DNA of 64,000 nucleotides from Brevibacillus invocatus (lineage in GTDB: Bacteria; Bacillota; Bacilli; Brevibacillales; Brevibacillaceae). The DNA lies in assembly GCF_003710915.1 (NCBI RefSeq), contig NZ_RHHR01000029.1, forward strand, positions 62,001-126,000. Direction: 5' to 3'. Positions 17,850 through 26,683 of this stretch are shown here, in pieces (the stretch's first letter is position 1; the number at the start of each line of letters is the position of its first letter). A program made the translations under genes and the position numbers. The notes beneath the pieces were generated by a model. That model did no database searches. It was not told the DNA's origin and was given only the letters and a program-made list of their open reading frames with translations.

Positions 17850-20121
17850 AGGTGCTTCCCCCTTGCGCGACACGCAGCAAGGTCATAGCCAGCCCTTTGC
17901 TGCCATCGTCCGTTGCTCCGACACAAGACGGACAGCCTGACTCGCAAGGACAGGAGGTGATGAGCTGCTCCGCCTGTGTGAGAATCGTCTCCATTTCCTT
18001 GTACACCTGCTCGCTAAGTCCGATGCCGCCCGGATAGCGGTCGTAGAGGAATATCGTCGGCTGCTGGGAATGCACGGCTTTTCGCTGCGGAATCACGTGC
18101 AGGTCCATCGGGTCACACATGACAAACAACGGCGCGACGTGCTGCAGGACATGTGCCAGTCCGACCAGCCCGCGCTCCACATCCTCCTTCCCGATCGTTT
18201 CCAATAAGGTGTTGGAAAAGCTGATCCAGGCTGCATTGGTATGCAGCTCTTCCTCAGGTAAATGGATCGGGCCGGAACCGATGTTTTCGTGTGTCTCGAA
18301 CTTGATCTTTTTAAAAATCGTCGCCATCGCATGAACAGACACTTCCCCGTAGGCAAAGGCACTTTCCGCATGTCGTCGCGACTGATCCTCTTCCAGCACC
18401 TTGAGCTGGACAGCAAGGTTGGCATCGGTGTAGTAATCGACCTGGACTTCCCGCACATACGCCTTCTTTTCCTCGTAATCCAGCTTTTCCACCTGGAACT
18501 GTATCCCCTGATGCAGATAAATGGCTTCGTCATGCAGCAGCGTCATAGAGCTGAAGCGGTCCATTTCCCCGATGACACGCTCGTTGCCTCGTTCACTGAT
18601 ATCGATGATGACCACGTTTTCCTGCGAAGCCGAGCGCAGACTGATGTTGTGAGCCGGAAAGGAATCGTTCATCCAGAACCATTTTCCTCGGGAAAAATGC
18701 AAGACCTGCTCTTCGGTGAGGAATTCAAGAACTTCCGTGATCTCCGCTCTGCCGAAGCGCTCTCCCTCCTTGAAAGGAAGCTCATAAGCAGCGCACTTGA
18801 GATGGTCGACGAGAATGATCAGATTGTCCGGGTTGATTCTCGCGGTCTCCGGACTGCGGTCGAAGAAATACTCCGGATGGGAGATGACATACTGGTCGAG
18901 CGGTGTCGAGCTGCCCACCATGACGACGACCGACTCCCCTTGCCGTCTGCCTGCGCGCCCAGCCTGCTGCCAGGTACTGGCGACAGAGCCCGGATAGCCC
19001 GTGATGACACACACCTGCAGCTGACCGATATCTACGCCCAGCTCCAGCGCATTCGTACTGACGACACCCATGATGTCGCCATTGCGCAGACCGCGTTCGA
19101 TCTCACGTCTTTGACTTGGCAAATAGCCACCGCGGTACCCCTGAATGGTCTTAGGTCCCAGCTTTCGCTTGATCAGCTCCTGCAGGTAGGTCAGCAAAAT
19201 TTCCACACGGACACGGCTGCGTGCGAAAAGAATCGTCTGGATGCCATTGGTCAGGAACTGCTCGGTGATGTCTCGCGCTTCCAGGGTGGCGCTGCGCCGG
19301 ATGTTGAGCTGCCGATTCACCACAGGCGGGTTGTAGAACAGGAAGTGCTTGGTCCCTGCTGGCGCCCCGTTGTTGTCGACCAGCATGACAGGCTCCTCTG
19401 TCAGCTGTTCTGCCAGCTCGCGCGGGTTGGCAATCGTCGCCGATGTACATATAAACTGCGGATGACTCCCGTAAAACGCGCAAATCCGCTTCAGTCTGCG
19501 AATGACATTGGCGACATGACTGCCAAAAACACCGCGATATGTATGCAATTCGTCGATGACGACGTATTTCAAATGCTCAAAAAAGGAAACCCACTTGGTA
19601 TGGTGAGGCAGGATTGCGGAGTGCAGCATATCCGGATTGGTGATGACGATATTGCCTGCTTTTCGCACGGTCTGCCGAATCTGTGCCGGCGTGTCGCCAT
19701 CGTAGGTTTCGGACTTGATGGATAGCCCCATCTCATTGATCAGCTCGTGCAGCTCGCTTTTCTGGTCCTGCGCCAGTGCCTTGGTCGGAAAAAGATAGAG
19801 CGCTCGTGCCTGTGTATCCTCAGACAAGGTCTGCAGGACAGGCAGATGATAGCACATGCTTTTTCCCGAAGCCGTCGGCGTGACTGCCACAATGCTTTGG
19901 CCTGCCATCACATGGCGAAACGAGGTCTCCTGATGGGTGTACAACGCAGGAATGCCCCTTCTCTCCAGCGCTTCTCGAATGCGTGCATCCAATTCTGTCG
20001 GAAACGGTACACTCTTGGCCTCTCTGCTGGGTATCGTTCGCCAGTGGACAATATTTTGGGCGAAACGTTCTTCTGTTTTCAGGTAATCGAGGATTTCGCC
20101 CATTTGTTTTTTTCTGTTCAC
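17839..20121 (-). CDS. mrfA: MrfA (YprA): DEXH helicase for mitomycin C repair
   Basis: The 760-residue superfamily 2 helicase has motif I TPTASGKS, DEXH-type VIDELHTY, motif III CTSATIANP and motif VI QQAGRAGRR. A DUF1998-type C-terminus carries the zinc-binding four-cysteine cluster CPCESGCPSC. These are the features of B. subtilis MrfA, which unwinds DNA 3'-to-5' in mitomycin lesion repair. It starts at a GTG (20121) with AGGTGA upstream and overlaps mrfB, so the two are coupled. Intact and full length. Confidence 0.93.
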   Translation of the reverse strand: MNRKKQMGEILDYLKTEERFAQNIVHWRTIPSREAKSVPFPTELDARIREALERRGIPALYTHQETSFRHVMAGQSIVAVTPTASGKSMCYHLPVLQTLSEDTQARALYLFPTKALAQDQKSELHELINEMGLSIKSETYDGDTPAQIRQTVRKAGNIVITNPDMLHSAILPHHTKWVSFFEHLKYVVIDELHTYRGVFGSHVANVIRRLKRICAFYGSHPQFICTSATIANPRELAEQLTEEPVMLVDNNGAPAGTKHFLFYNPPVVNRQLNIRRSATLEARDITEQFLTNGIQTILFARSRVRVEILLTYLQELIKRKLGPKTIQGYRGGYLPSQRREIERGLRNGDIMGVVSTNALELGVDIGQLQVCVITGYPGSVASTWQQAGRAGRRQGESVVVMVGSSTPLDQYVISHPEYFFDRSPETARINPDNLIILVDHLKCAAYELPFKEGERFGRAEITEVLEFLTEEQVLHFSRGKWFWMNDSFPAHNISLRSASQENVVIIDISERGNERVIGEMDRFSSMTLLHDEAIYLHQGIQFQVEKLDYEEKKAYVREVQVDYYTDANLAVQLKVLEEDQSRRHAESAFAYGEVSVHAMATIFKKIKFETHENIGSGPIHLPEEELHTNAAWISFSNTLLETIGKEDVERGLVGLAHVLQHVAPLFVMCDPMDLHVIPQRKAVHSQQPTIFLYDRYPGGIGLSEQVYKEMETILTQAEQLITSCPCESGCPSCVGATDDGSKGLAMTLLRVAQGGSTYVS

Positions 20122-20172
20122 CTACATCACCTACTTTCTGTTATTGTACGAATGGATGTTCGGGATGTAAAT

Positions 20173-20187
20173 GGAATAATTTATTCC
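20173..20187. promoter_or_regulatory. 15-bp perfect palindrome upstream of mrfA
   Basis: GGAATAA-T-TTATTCC lies about 50 bp upstream of the mrfA GTG, in the region that should hold its promoter. It could be an operator; no matching regulator is evident and it is not a LexA box. Confidence 0.35.
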
Positions 20188-20301
20188 GTCTCCTGAATGC
20201 TAACGATTGTTGGGAGAAATAGGGTTCATACACTCGCAGGCTGGATTGTCCGTGCGTCTGTACGCTATTATTTTTACATAAAGATCTGATTTCCGGCTGA
20301 A

Positions 20302-20319
20302 CGTACATACGACTGTACG
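20302..20319 (+). promoter_or_regulatory. Inverted repeat upstream of the VOC gene
   Basis: CGTACA-N6-TGTACG is centred about 40 bp before the VOC start (20350), placed where it could overlap the promoter. It is a plausible operator for the VOC and luciferase-like pair; the regulator is not in the neighbourhood. Confidence 0.4.
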
Positions 20320-20349
20320 GAAGATAACATCCAAAGGGAGGTAATCAAG

Positions 20350-21201
20350 ATGGACTTTCATCGTGAACCGAACACATACGTAGGTCATGTCAGGATCAAG
20401 GTTCAGGATTTGCAGCGCTCTCTCCAGTATTATCAGGAGGTCATCGGCTTTCAGATTTTGGAGCGAACTGATACCTCAGCCAAACTGACGACAGATGGCA
20501 AAAGCAGCGTGCTGTCCCTCGAACAGCCGGACAACGCTTTGCCGAAGGAAGGAAAGACGACTGGATTGTACCACTTTGCGCTGCTTTTGCCGAGTCGCTC
20601 CGATCTGGCGAATATCGTCAGGCATTTCGCTCAGTTAGGCATCCGGATTGGCTCATCGGATCATCTGGTTAGCGAGGCCCTTTATTTATCGGACCCCGAT
20701 GGCAACGGGATTGAAATCTACGCGGATCGTCCTGCGTCTGTGTGGAGCTGGGTAAACGGAGAAGTGCAAATGGCAGTAGATCCATTGAATTTCGAAGACC
20801 TTCTGGCAGAGAATCATCAAGCTTCCTGGACGGGGCTGCCTGCCGATACCGTCATGGGGCATATCCATCTGCATGTGTCCGAACTGAAAAAGACAGAAGA
20901 ATTTTATACGAAGGGGCTTGGGTTTGAAGTCGTCAATCGCTTTGGGACACGGGCATTGTTCATTTCTACAGGCAAGTACCATCACCATATCGGCCTCAAT
21001 ACCTGGAATGGGGTTGGTGCTCCCCCACCGCCCGCAAACAGTGTCGGTCTCGAATCCTTTACGCTAATTTTGCCGAGCGATGAGGTTAGAAGACAGGTTG
21101 TCTCAGACTTAAAACAGATTGGTGCGCCTGTAGTCGAGAATGGGGATGCATGGGTGACCACTGATCCTTCGGGGAATCGGATTCTTTTACAGCATGCGTA
21201 A
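20350..21201 (+). CDS. VOC-family dioxygenase-like protein (CatE/YfiE type)
   Basis: Two VOC modules make up the 283 residues. The first has the opening strand YVGHVRIKV (metal His) and the closing DPDGNGIEIYADR (metal Glu). The second opens with GHIHLHVS, contains KYHHHIGLN and closes with DPSGNRILLQHA. The pattern fits catechol-2,3-dioxygenase-like CatE/YfiE, which use one divalent metal. The last module has Leu-Leu-Gln where the Glu ligand usually sits, so the metal site must be completed by other residues. Ribosome site GGGAGG precedes the ATG. It is followed 18 bp later by a flavin monooxygenase-like gene, suggesting joint action on a quinone-type or aromatic compound. Confidence 0.88.
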   Translation: MDFHREPNTYVGHVRIKVQDLQRSLQYYQEVIGFQILERTDTSAKLTTDGKSSVLSLEQPDNALPKEGKTTGLYHFALLLPSRSDLANIVRHFAQLGIRIGSSDHLVSEALYLSDPDGNGIEIYADRPASVWSWVNGEVQMAVDPLNFEDLLAENHQASWTGLPADTVMGHIHLHVSELKKTEEFYTKGLGFEVVNRFGTRALFISTGKYHHHIGLNTWNGVGAPPPPANSVGLESFTLILPSDEVRRQVVSDLKQIGAPVVENGDAWVTTDPSGNRILLQHA

Positions 21202-21219
21202 GCGAAAGAAGGTACACCT

Positions 21220-22257
21220 ATGACAGCAGACGTGAACAAAAAGCAATCAGGAATAGAAATCGGGATCTACACATTAGCCGATCTAGGACCTGATCCTCTG
21301 ACCGGAAGAACGATTAGTGCCCATCAGCGCATAAAAGAAATGATCGAAGCAGCCAAGCTGGCAGACGAGGCTGGACTGGATGTTTTTGGCTTGGGCGAGC
21401 ATCATCGGCTGGATTATGCCGTATCCTCTCCGCCTGTTGTTCTGGCTGCGATCGCCCAGGCCACCAAGCGAATCAGACTGACCAGTGCTACGACTGTCCT
21501 TAGTACGGTTGATCCTGTCCGTTTATTCGAGGACTTCGCGACGTTGGATCTGGTTTCGGATGGACGTGCCGAAATCATTGCGGGTCGAGGAGCGTTTGTG
21601 GAATCATTCCCTCTATTCGGCTATGACACCCATGACTACGATGCCCTTTTCTCCGAAAATATCGAGCTCCTCCTCAAGCTGAATGAACATGAAAAGCTCT
21701 CTTGGAACGGTCGCTTTCGTTCTTCATTAAATGCGGCAGAAATTTCCCCTCGTCCTGTACAAAACAAATTACCGATCTGGGTCGGGGTTGGCGGTACACC
21801 CGATAGTGCCATTCGTGCTGGGCGGTTAGGTGTGGGGATGGCAATGGCGATTTTGGGAGGAGATCCTAAAAGATTCGTTCCCCTTGTGGATGCGTACCGA
21901 AAAGCAGCAGCCCATGCAGGACATGCGCCCGAAGAGCTTTGCATCGGCGTAACGGGTCACTGTTATCTCGCTTCGACTACACAACAAGCCAAAGACGAGT
22001 TCTTTCCGTATTACTCCAATTACTGGGCTTACGTGAATCGACAGCGGGGAATGGGGTTCAGGATGTCCAGAGATGATTTTGAACAGATGGCTGCTGCTGA
22101 CACCGCTCTATTCGTAGGAAGTCCTCAACAAATCATCGAGAAAATCCTACGCCAGCATGAACTGTTTGGACATCGGCGATTCCTGGCTCAGATGGACATC
22201 GGTGGTCTGCCCTTTCAGAAAGTCATGGAGGGCATTGAGCTGCTGGATTCTGCATAA
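21220..22257 (+). CDS. Luciferase-like (LLM class) flavin-dependent oxidoreductase
   Basis: The 345-residue protein has the bacterial luciferase-like fold. Visible motifs are LGEHHRLDYAVSSPPVVLAAIAQ, TVLSTVDPVRLFEDFATLDLVSDGRAE and GRGAFVESFPLFGYD, typical of FMN-dependent monooxygenases of the YtmO/LLM group. The substrate is unknown. It is probably co-transcribed with the VOC gene. The 3' end overlaps the convergent MDR gene by 43 bp, which leaves no room for a terminator between them. Confidence 0.92.
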   Translation: MTADVNKKQSGIEIGIYTLADLGPDPLTGRTISAHQRIKEMIEAAKLADEAGLDVFGLGEHHRLDYAVSSPPVVLAAIAQATKRIRLTSATTVLSTVDPVRLFEDFATLDLVSDGRAEIIAGRGAFVESFPLFGYDTHDYDALFSENIELLLKLNEHEKLSWNGRFRSSLNAAEISPRPVQNKLPIWVGVGGTPDSAIRAGRLGVGMAMAILGGDPKRFVPLVDAYRKAAAHAGHAPEELCIGVTGHCYLASTTQQAKDEFFPYYSNYWAYVNRQRGMGFRMSRDDFEQMAAADTALFVGSPQQIIEKILRQHELFGHRRFLAQMDIGGLPFQKVMEGIELLDSA

Positions 22258-23195
22258 CGCACCGCCTCGTGCACCTGAGACAGGCTGTAATGAGCGTCAG
22301 GCCTTCTGAAGGTCAGCTTTTTCTTCTGGATGAGTGAGATCAGATGCTGAAAGGTATTTTGCCAGGCTTGTACGGAGACCTGTTGATTCCAATGCCGCAG
22401 ATGAAGCATTTTCACCTGAACGTTGGTCTTTTTCGAGATCTCAGCCCAATGGACAGGCTGCCCAGACAGCAGGCCTATCGTCAATACAATGCCGCCTGAC
22501 TGAACCAGAAAAGCCAAGTCGGAGCCATCTGTCCCACCGATTGAGTCAATCGCGGCCTTCGCCCCTCGTCCATTCGTCCATTCCATCACTGTCGGCTGCA
22601 ACGGGGTTTCCGCCGTATTGATGACATGAGTGGCTCCGAGCTGAAGCAGTTCTTCCGTATAGTGATGATTACGGGTGATTGCAATAAGCTGAAAGCCGAG
22701 AACCTGAGACAGCTGGGCAAAGATTCGGCCAATAGACGAGCCGCATGCGTTGACCAGCAGCACATCACCCGGTTTTAATGCCAGCACTTCGGTACACGCA
22801 ACCCAGGCCGTGATCGGATTGATATACAGCTGAGCCGCCATGTAATCCTCCATAAAATCCGGCACTGGTACAGCGAGTTCCGCATTGCAGGTGACGTATT
22901 CCTGCCAGATCCCCTCTCCTCGCAAAGGTAGGACGCGCTTGCCTATCCACTGACTGGAAACGAAAGGCCCTACATCTACGACCACTCCAACTCCTTCATA
23001 GCCGGGAATGGCTGGCAGGGAGATCCGGTGCGAGTAGACCCCGTAAACCGGGAGCAAATCCGAGGGATTAATCGGGCGTTCAGTCATTTGGACAAGCACT
23101 TCCCCGGCCTTGGGTCGTTGAAGCTCTCTATTTTCTACTTTTAGTACCTGCCCGGGACTTCCAAACTCGTAGAATGTGACATAGGCAGCATCCAC
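22215..23195 (-). CDS. MDR-family zinc-free oxidoreductase (quinone / enoyl reductase-like)
   Basis: A medium-chain reductase of about 326 residues. The N-terminal part has RPINPSDLLPVYG and PGYEGVGVVVDVG. The Rossmann region (LLVNACGSSIGRIFAQLSQVLG) replaces the usual AxxGxVG with ACGSSIG. No zinc ligands are visible, so it groups with quinone reductase or trans-2-enoyl reductase enzymes. The GTG at 23195 has AAAGGGGG seven bases upstream; an ATG at 23219 lacks a site. It is the last gene of the VOC-AlkC-TetR-MDR operon and fits a role in removing reactive carbonyls or quinones. Confidence 0.88.
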   Translation of the reverse strand: MDAAYVTFYEFGSPGQVLKVENRELQRPKAGEVLVQMTERPINPSDLLPVYGVYSHRISLPAIPGYEGVGVVVDVGPFVSSQWIGKRVLPLRGEGIWQEYVTCNAELAVPVPDFMEDYMAAQLYINPITAWVACTEVLALKPGDVLLVNACGSSIGRIFAQLSQVLGFQLIAITRNHHYTEELLQLGATHVINTAETPLQPTVMEWTNGRGAKAAIDSIGGTDGSDLAFLVQSGGIVLTIGLLSGQPVHWAEISKKTNVQVKMLHLRHWNQQVSVQAWQNTFQHLISLIQKKKLTFRRPDAHYSLSQVHEAVRYAESSSSMPSMTF

Positions 23196-23223
23196 ATCAA
23201 AACCCCCTTTGCGCTCCATTCAT

Positions 23224-23814
23224 TCACTCGGGTTTCCGGAACCCTTCCAGCAACAACGAAATCATCTGCGCGGTTTCCTCCAAGGCTTGACTTGCATCCG
23301 CCATTTGGGCAATCCAGAGCGCAGATTCATTCAATGCGCCAGAGAGAAAATGGGTCAACGCCTCGATGCTGACCGGTTTGAGCTGACCTTGCTGCTGCAT
23401 GCCCTGCAGCTGCTCGCGCAATAATCGCATGGAGTGCTGCTCGTCCATCCTGCGCCACTCCTCCCATCCGAGTACGGCTGGTCCGTCCAAGAGCAGAATT
23501 CGCTTGTTTTGTGCTTCTAGGGCTGCACCCACAAATGCGCGACATCCGAGTGCAAGCTGTTCCCAGACGTCTTCACTCTTTGCCGCCTGTGTCTCCACCT
23601 TTTCGGCTACTTCTTGCTGGACTGATTCCAGCACAGCCTGAAAAAGACCCTTTTTGCTGCGAAAATGGTGGTAGAGTGCACCGCGCGTGAGCTGTGCTTC
23701 CTGGACGATATCCTCCAATGCCGTATCCGCATACCCGCGTTCGGTAAAATGAAGTCTGGCGATTTCGAGCAGCTTTCGGATTGTCGCATTCGTCTCTTCT
23801 TGATTCCGTTTCAT
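23224..23814 (-). CDS. TetR/AcrR family regulator
   Basis: The 196-residue protein has a TetR-type N-terminal HTH (about 10-57; LEDIVQEAQLTRGALYHHFRSKKGLF) and a helical ligand domain. It sits inside the operon that starts at 25049. The 27-bp palindrome over that operon's promoter is the expected TetR operator, so autoregulation is likely. The ligand is unknown; the neighbours suggest an electrophile or alkylating agent. Confidence 0.93.
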   Translation of the reverse strand: MKRNQEETNATIRKLLEIARLHFTERGYADTALEDIVQEAQLTRGALYHHFRSKKGLFQAVLESVQQEVAEKVETQAAKSEDVWEQLALGCRAFVGAALEAQNKRILLLDGPAVLGWEEWRRMDEQHSMRLLREQLQGMQQQGQLKPVSIEALTHFLSGALNESALWIAQMADASQALEETAQMISLLLEGFRKPE

Positions 23815-23835
23815 GGATGTTGTGTACTCCTTTTC

Positions 23836-24621
23836 TTACAGCTTTTCCAACAGGGCGCATGCCTCTACGTCCCCTGACTTGACCAGCGATCTTAAGGCAT
23901 GACGAACCATCCAGGCAAAATGCTCGTCTCGCCCCCTGCGATCGATCTGTACATGAAGCCAGCCTAGCGTCGCTTCCCTGTAATCTTTGGTCAAATCATT
24001 CAGATGATTGGCGACCGACTTCCTGACATAAAAAGAAGGATCGTTCAACAATGGGACAAGCAAAGCGAGATTATAGGCAGGGTCGCCTTTGAGAGCAGGC
24101 ATGCGCTTGGCCCAAGGCAGACGAGGTCGCGTCCCCTCACTGACCAGACGACGCACATGCAGATTCGGATCGTGGCGCCATTTGTTCAATAATTCCATAC
24201 ACGCATCCTGATGACAAGTCAGATACGGGCGAATCGCATACTCCGAGGTGTGCCGCTTGGTGATCTCATACATGGCTTGCATAGAGAGGTCGAAATGCTG
24301 CAACCCGTATTTTTCTACGTAAAACGCAACAGGCATCAAAAAATAGCCGTTCGTAAACATCCCCTCCTCGGTCTCATTCTCCTGCCCCAGTATCGTCAAG
24401 AGAATCTGCAAGGACTGTGCATAATCAGGCGGCAAGGCACGGTGCAAGGTATCCGCGATGACAGCTACTCTTGCTTTGAGTGGAAGGGGTCCTACCTGAT
24501 CAGCAACTGCGTGCACAAACCATTCATCCGGAAAATCGGGATGGCTAGGCTTGATCAAGTCGGATAGACGATGCGCCAGTTCAACTCCGAAATACTCTTT
24601 TAATGCGACCGTCTCACTCAT
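23836..24621 (-). CDS. AlkC-like DNA alkylation repair protein (HEAT-like repeats)
   Basis: The 261-residue all-helical protein carries the AlkC-like stretch [16 protein letters not shown] followed by [22 protein letters not shown]. This is the HEAT-like repeat pattern of AlkC/AlkD DNA glycosylases, which remove alkylated purines without base flipping. The stop of the upstream VOC gene overlaps its start by 4 bp (ATGA). Placement with VOC, TetR and MDR genes suggests an inducible response to an electrophilic or alkylating compound. Confidence 0.85.
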   Translation of the reverse strand: MSETVALKEYFGVELAHRLSDLIKPSHPDFPDEWFVHAVADQVGPLPLKARVAVIADTLHRALPPDYAQSLQILLTILGQENETEEGMFTNGYFLMPVAFYVEKYGLQHFDLSMQAMYEITKRHTSEYAIRPYLTCHQDACMELLNKWRHDPNLHVRRLVSEGTRPRLPWAKRMPALKGDPAYNLALLVPLLNDPSFYVRKSVANHLNDLTKDYREATLGWLHVQIDRRGRDEHFAWMVRHALRSLVKSGDVEACALLEKL

Positions 24622-25049
24622 TCTTGCCAGATCTTCTCTGCATACTGCAGGCTTTCTGCCTCTGACGGCGGGATGATGGCGATGACATCGATCAAGACTC
24701 CGTTTGGATCACGCGTAATGAAATGTCGCTGTCCAAATTCCTCGTCACGGATATCCAGCTCCAATGCCAGCTTTCCCTCTACAATCAACCTCTGGTACTC
24801 CGCATCCACATCATCTACTTCAAAATTGAGAATCAAGCCCTGCACAGGTTTGCGGTAGGCAGCTGGAATGGTCGGATGTGTGAGATCCAGAAGAGCCAGT
24901 TCAAATGGAATATCCCCCGTCGCCAGCCTCAGGCTCACATACCAATCAGCTTCATAAACCTTCTCAAAGCCAAAGTACTCCGTATAAAATGCGGCACTTG
25001 ATGCGACCTGCTCTGTCAAAATGACGGGATAAAAGCTATTCGTTTTCAT
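24618..25049 (-). CDS. VOC-family (glyoxalase-like) protein
   Basis: The 143-residue single VOC module opens with [24 protein letters not shown] and closes with [16 protein letters not shown]. The usual metal residues are not all present (the closing strand has Asp, not Glu), so it could be a binding or resistance protein rather than an enzyme. It is the first gene of the TetR-controlled operon, with a leader of about 25 bp after the predicted transcription start and a GGGGG-type ribosome site. Confidence 0.85.
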   Translation of the reverse strand: MKTNSFYPVILTEQVASSAAFYTEYFGFEKVYEADWYVSLRLATGDIPFELALLDLTHPTIPAAYRKPVQGLILNFEVDDVDAEYQRLIVEGKLALELDIRDEEFGQRHFITRDPNGVLIDVIAIIPPSEAESLQYAEKIWQE

Positions 25050-25081
25050 CTTAGAACCCCCTGTTGGATGATGTTGGTATT

Positions 25082-25110
25082 CATTTTACATACATACTGT
25101 ATGTATGTAA
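25082..25110 (-). promoter_or_regulatory. Promoter embedded in a 27-bp perfect palindrome (TetR operator)
   Basis: Bases 25084-25110 form a perfect palindrome: half-site TTTACATACATAC, one central base, then the exact reverse complement. On the minus strand TTTACA (25110-25105) and TAAAAT (25087-25082) are 17 bp apart, so the palindrome runs from -35 to -10. Half-sites with repeated TACA steps resemble AcrR-type operators. It heads the VOC-AlkC-TetR-MDR operon. Confidence 0.8.
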
Positions 25111-25116
25111 AGGGGT

Positions 25117-25150
25117 GAAAAAATCTCCCCGTTTATTTCCGGAGAGATTT
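25117..25150 (-). terminator. Terminator of the PadR/HAAS operon
   Basis: A stem AAAATCTC / GAGATTTT followed on the minus strand by T residues, 19 bp past the HAAS gene stop. It insulates the PadR pair from the TetR-controlled promoter. Confidence 0.7.
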
Positions 25151-25168
25151 TACCTTTCTCATCATGGC

Positions 25169-26203
25169 TTAGACGATTTTGGAGCCGTGACTACGGCGAA
25201 AACGAATCCACTTCACACCGGACTGGATCCCTTCAATCAGCGTAGATGCTCCGATCAGATACACGATCCACTCGATAGCCAGACTCCAGATCTTGGCGAG
25301 CGTATCCAGCTTCTCACTGCCCGCCTCCACCATGCCATACACCACAAGTTCATTCATAAATTCCGCGTTGTACAGCTCAGGATTGGCAAACATGAATACA
25401 CCGAACAAGCCCGAGATGATCGTGAAGAGTATGTGGGTAAGAAAGACGCTATTCGTCCAGCTCTTTTTCACCCAACGCACGGTGTCCTTGAAAAGACCGA
25501 GCAATCCCAATATCCAGATGAATGGAAGGTATTCACGAAATACTTCGAGATTGAAAAAGGGAATGACATTTTTCAAATTCCCCTCCGAAAATACCGTAGC
25601 CCCGATGAGATGCGGCGAGAAGGTAAAGAGCACCAGAAAGAAGATGGTAAACATGATCCCGAGCACGGACTCGGATTGCTTGATTTCCCATTTCGCGTCG
25701 GGGATCGGCGGAAGCTTGGCTGGATGCCATCCGCTCTTGCCCGCAATGCCTGCCTTCTTCTCCTTTCGCATGGCGTAATCCAAAAAGGCAAAGGTAAGTG
25801 TCGTCCAGGCAAACCCCTGCACAGGTACAAAAATCAAGGCACGAATCAAATGATTGAATTGTTCCTGAACATGTGTGGGGTCAAGGATAAAGGAGATGCC
25901 GAAGACAAAGATTTGAATCAACACGATGCAGATAAGGATGATTTTGAGTACAGACAGATACGTGTCAAACAGCAGAGGGCTAATCAAATACCTCGGTTCA
26001 CTTCTGTATTTGGCAGCCAAGTCATGCGGATTCCCCAGCTCTATCAATACTTGCTCCGCAGCCGACTCATCCTCCTCCCCACCCATGACCCGCTCCTCGA
26101 TCATGTCTTCAATCAGTCCCCGCAGCTCTCGCTCAATGTCAGCTCTCTGCTGTTTGGGCAGCTTTTGCGTCACGACATAAATATATCGATTGACTTGTTC
26201 CAT
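25169..26203 (-). CDS. HAAS-domain multi-pass membrane protein
   Basis: The first 70 residues (NRYIYVVTQKLPKQQRADIERELRGLIEDMIEER) are a HAAS-type cytosolic helical domain. About six membrane helices follow. HAAS proteins pair with PadR regulators in Bacilli, and here the PadR gene ends 3 bp upstream on the same strand. The role is probably signal sensing or control of PadR at the membrane; no transport motif is visible. Confidence 0.85.
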   Translation of the reverse strand: MEQVNRYIYVVTQKLPKQQRADIERELRGLIEDMIEERVMGGEEDESAAEQVLIELGNPHDLAAKYRSEPRYLISPLLFDTYLSVLKIILICIVLIQIFVFGISFILDPTHVQEQFNHLIRALIFVPVQGFAWTTLTFAFLDYAMRKEKKAGIAGKSGWHPAKLPPIPDAKWEIKQSESVLGIMFTIFFLVLFTFSPHLIGATVFSEGNLKNVIPFFNLEVFREYLPFIWILGLLGLFKDTVRWVKKSWTNSVFLTHILFTIISGLFGVFMFANPELYNAEFMNELVVYGMVEAGSEKLDTLAKIWSLAIEWIVYLIGASTLIEGIQSGVKWIRFRRSHGSKIV

Positions 26204-26206
26204 CTT

Positions 26207-26551
26207 CTAGCCTCCCGGATGATCGATCAGGCTTTCCACACTGGCGATCATGTTTTTCCACTCTATACAAAGCTGTTCGTAGACTTCCTTGCCAAACGGA
26301 CTGAGCAAATAATACTTGCGTGGGCGAGCTTCATTCGTGTCCCACTTGCTTTCCAAAAGCTCCTGTTTTTCCAATCTGCGCAGGAGAGGGTACAGCGTGC
26401 CAGGATCTATCGAGATGCCCTTCTCCTCCAAAACGGAGACAAGGGAGTATCCATATTGGGGCTCCGACAATTGGCTCAAAACGCCGATAATGATCGTTCC
26501 ACGCCGTAATTCCTGCATTAATCCTTGGATAACCTCTTGAACGTCCTTCAT
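26207..26551 (-). CDS. PadR-family transcriptional regulator
   Basis: The 114-residue winged-helix protein shows the PadR pattern: MQELRRGTIIIGVLSQL at the start, ISIDPGTLYPLLRRLEKQELLESKW in the recognition region and a basic PRKYYLLSPFGKE wing. It has GGAGT upstream of the ATG. It probably represses its own operon through the palindrome in its promoter spacer. Confidence 0.93.
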   Translation of the reverse strand: MKDVQEVIQGLMQELRRGTIIIGVLSQLSEPQYGYSLVSVLEEKGISIDPGTLYPLLRRLEKQELLESKWDTNEARPRKYYLLSPFGKEVYEQLCIEWKNMIASVESLIDHPGG

Positions 26552-26570
26552 ATCACCAACTCCTGCGGTT

Positions 26571-26599
26571 ATTATACTGTGTTACACACACTATTGTAA
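26571..26599 (-). promoter_or_regulatory. SigA-type promoter with PadR operator
   Basis: On the minus strand TTACAA and TATAAT are separated by 17 bp. The spacer holds the palindrome TGTGT-N-ACACA (26578-26588), well placed for PadR to block RNA polymerase. Confidence 0.75.
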
Positions 26600-26630
26600 A
26601 TGGTTCATTATCATTCGTTTTTTATTATTA

Positions 26631-26663
26631 AAAAAAAGCCGCGGAAAAATGGCTTTCCGCAGC
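26631..26663 (-). terminator. Terminator of the Fe-alcohol dehydrogenase gene
   Basis: GCTGCGGAAA / TTTCCGCGGC stem with a run of eight T on the minus strand, 21 bp past the gene. Confidence 0.85.
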
Positions 26664-26683
26664 TGTTCCTATAAGTATGCCTA

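Noticed and set aside
18262-19725. Long plus-strand frame opposite mrfA
   Set aside because: Antisense of a fully supported helicase gene; no domain and no start signal.
25064-26509. Long plus-strand frame opposite the HAAS/PadR genes
   Set aside because: It runs through a terminator and two real genes on the other strand; no motif.
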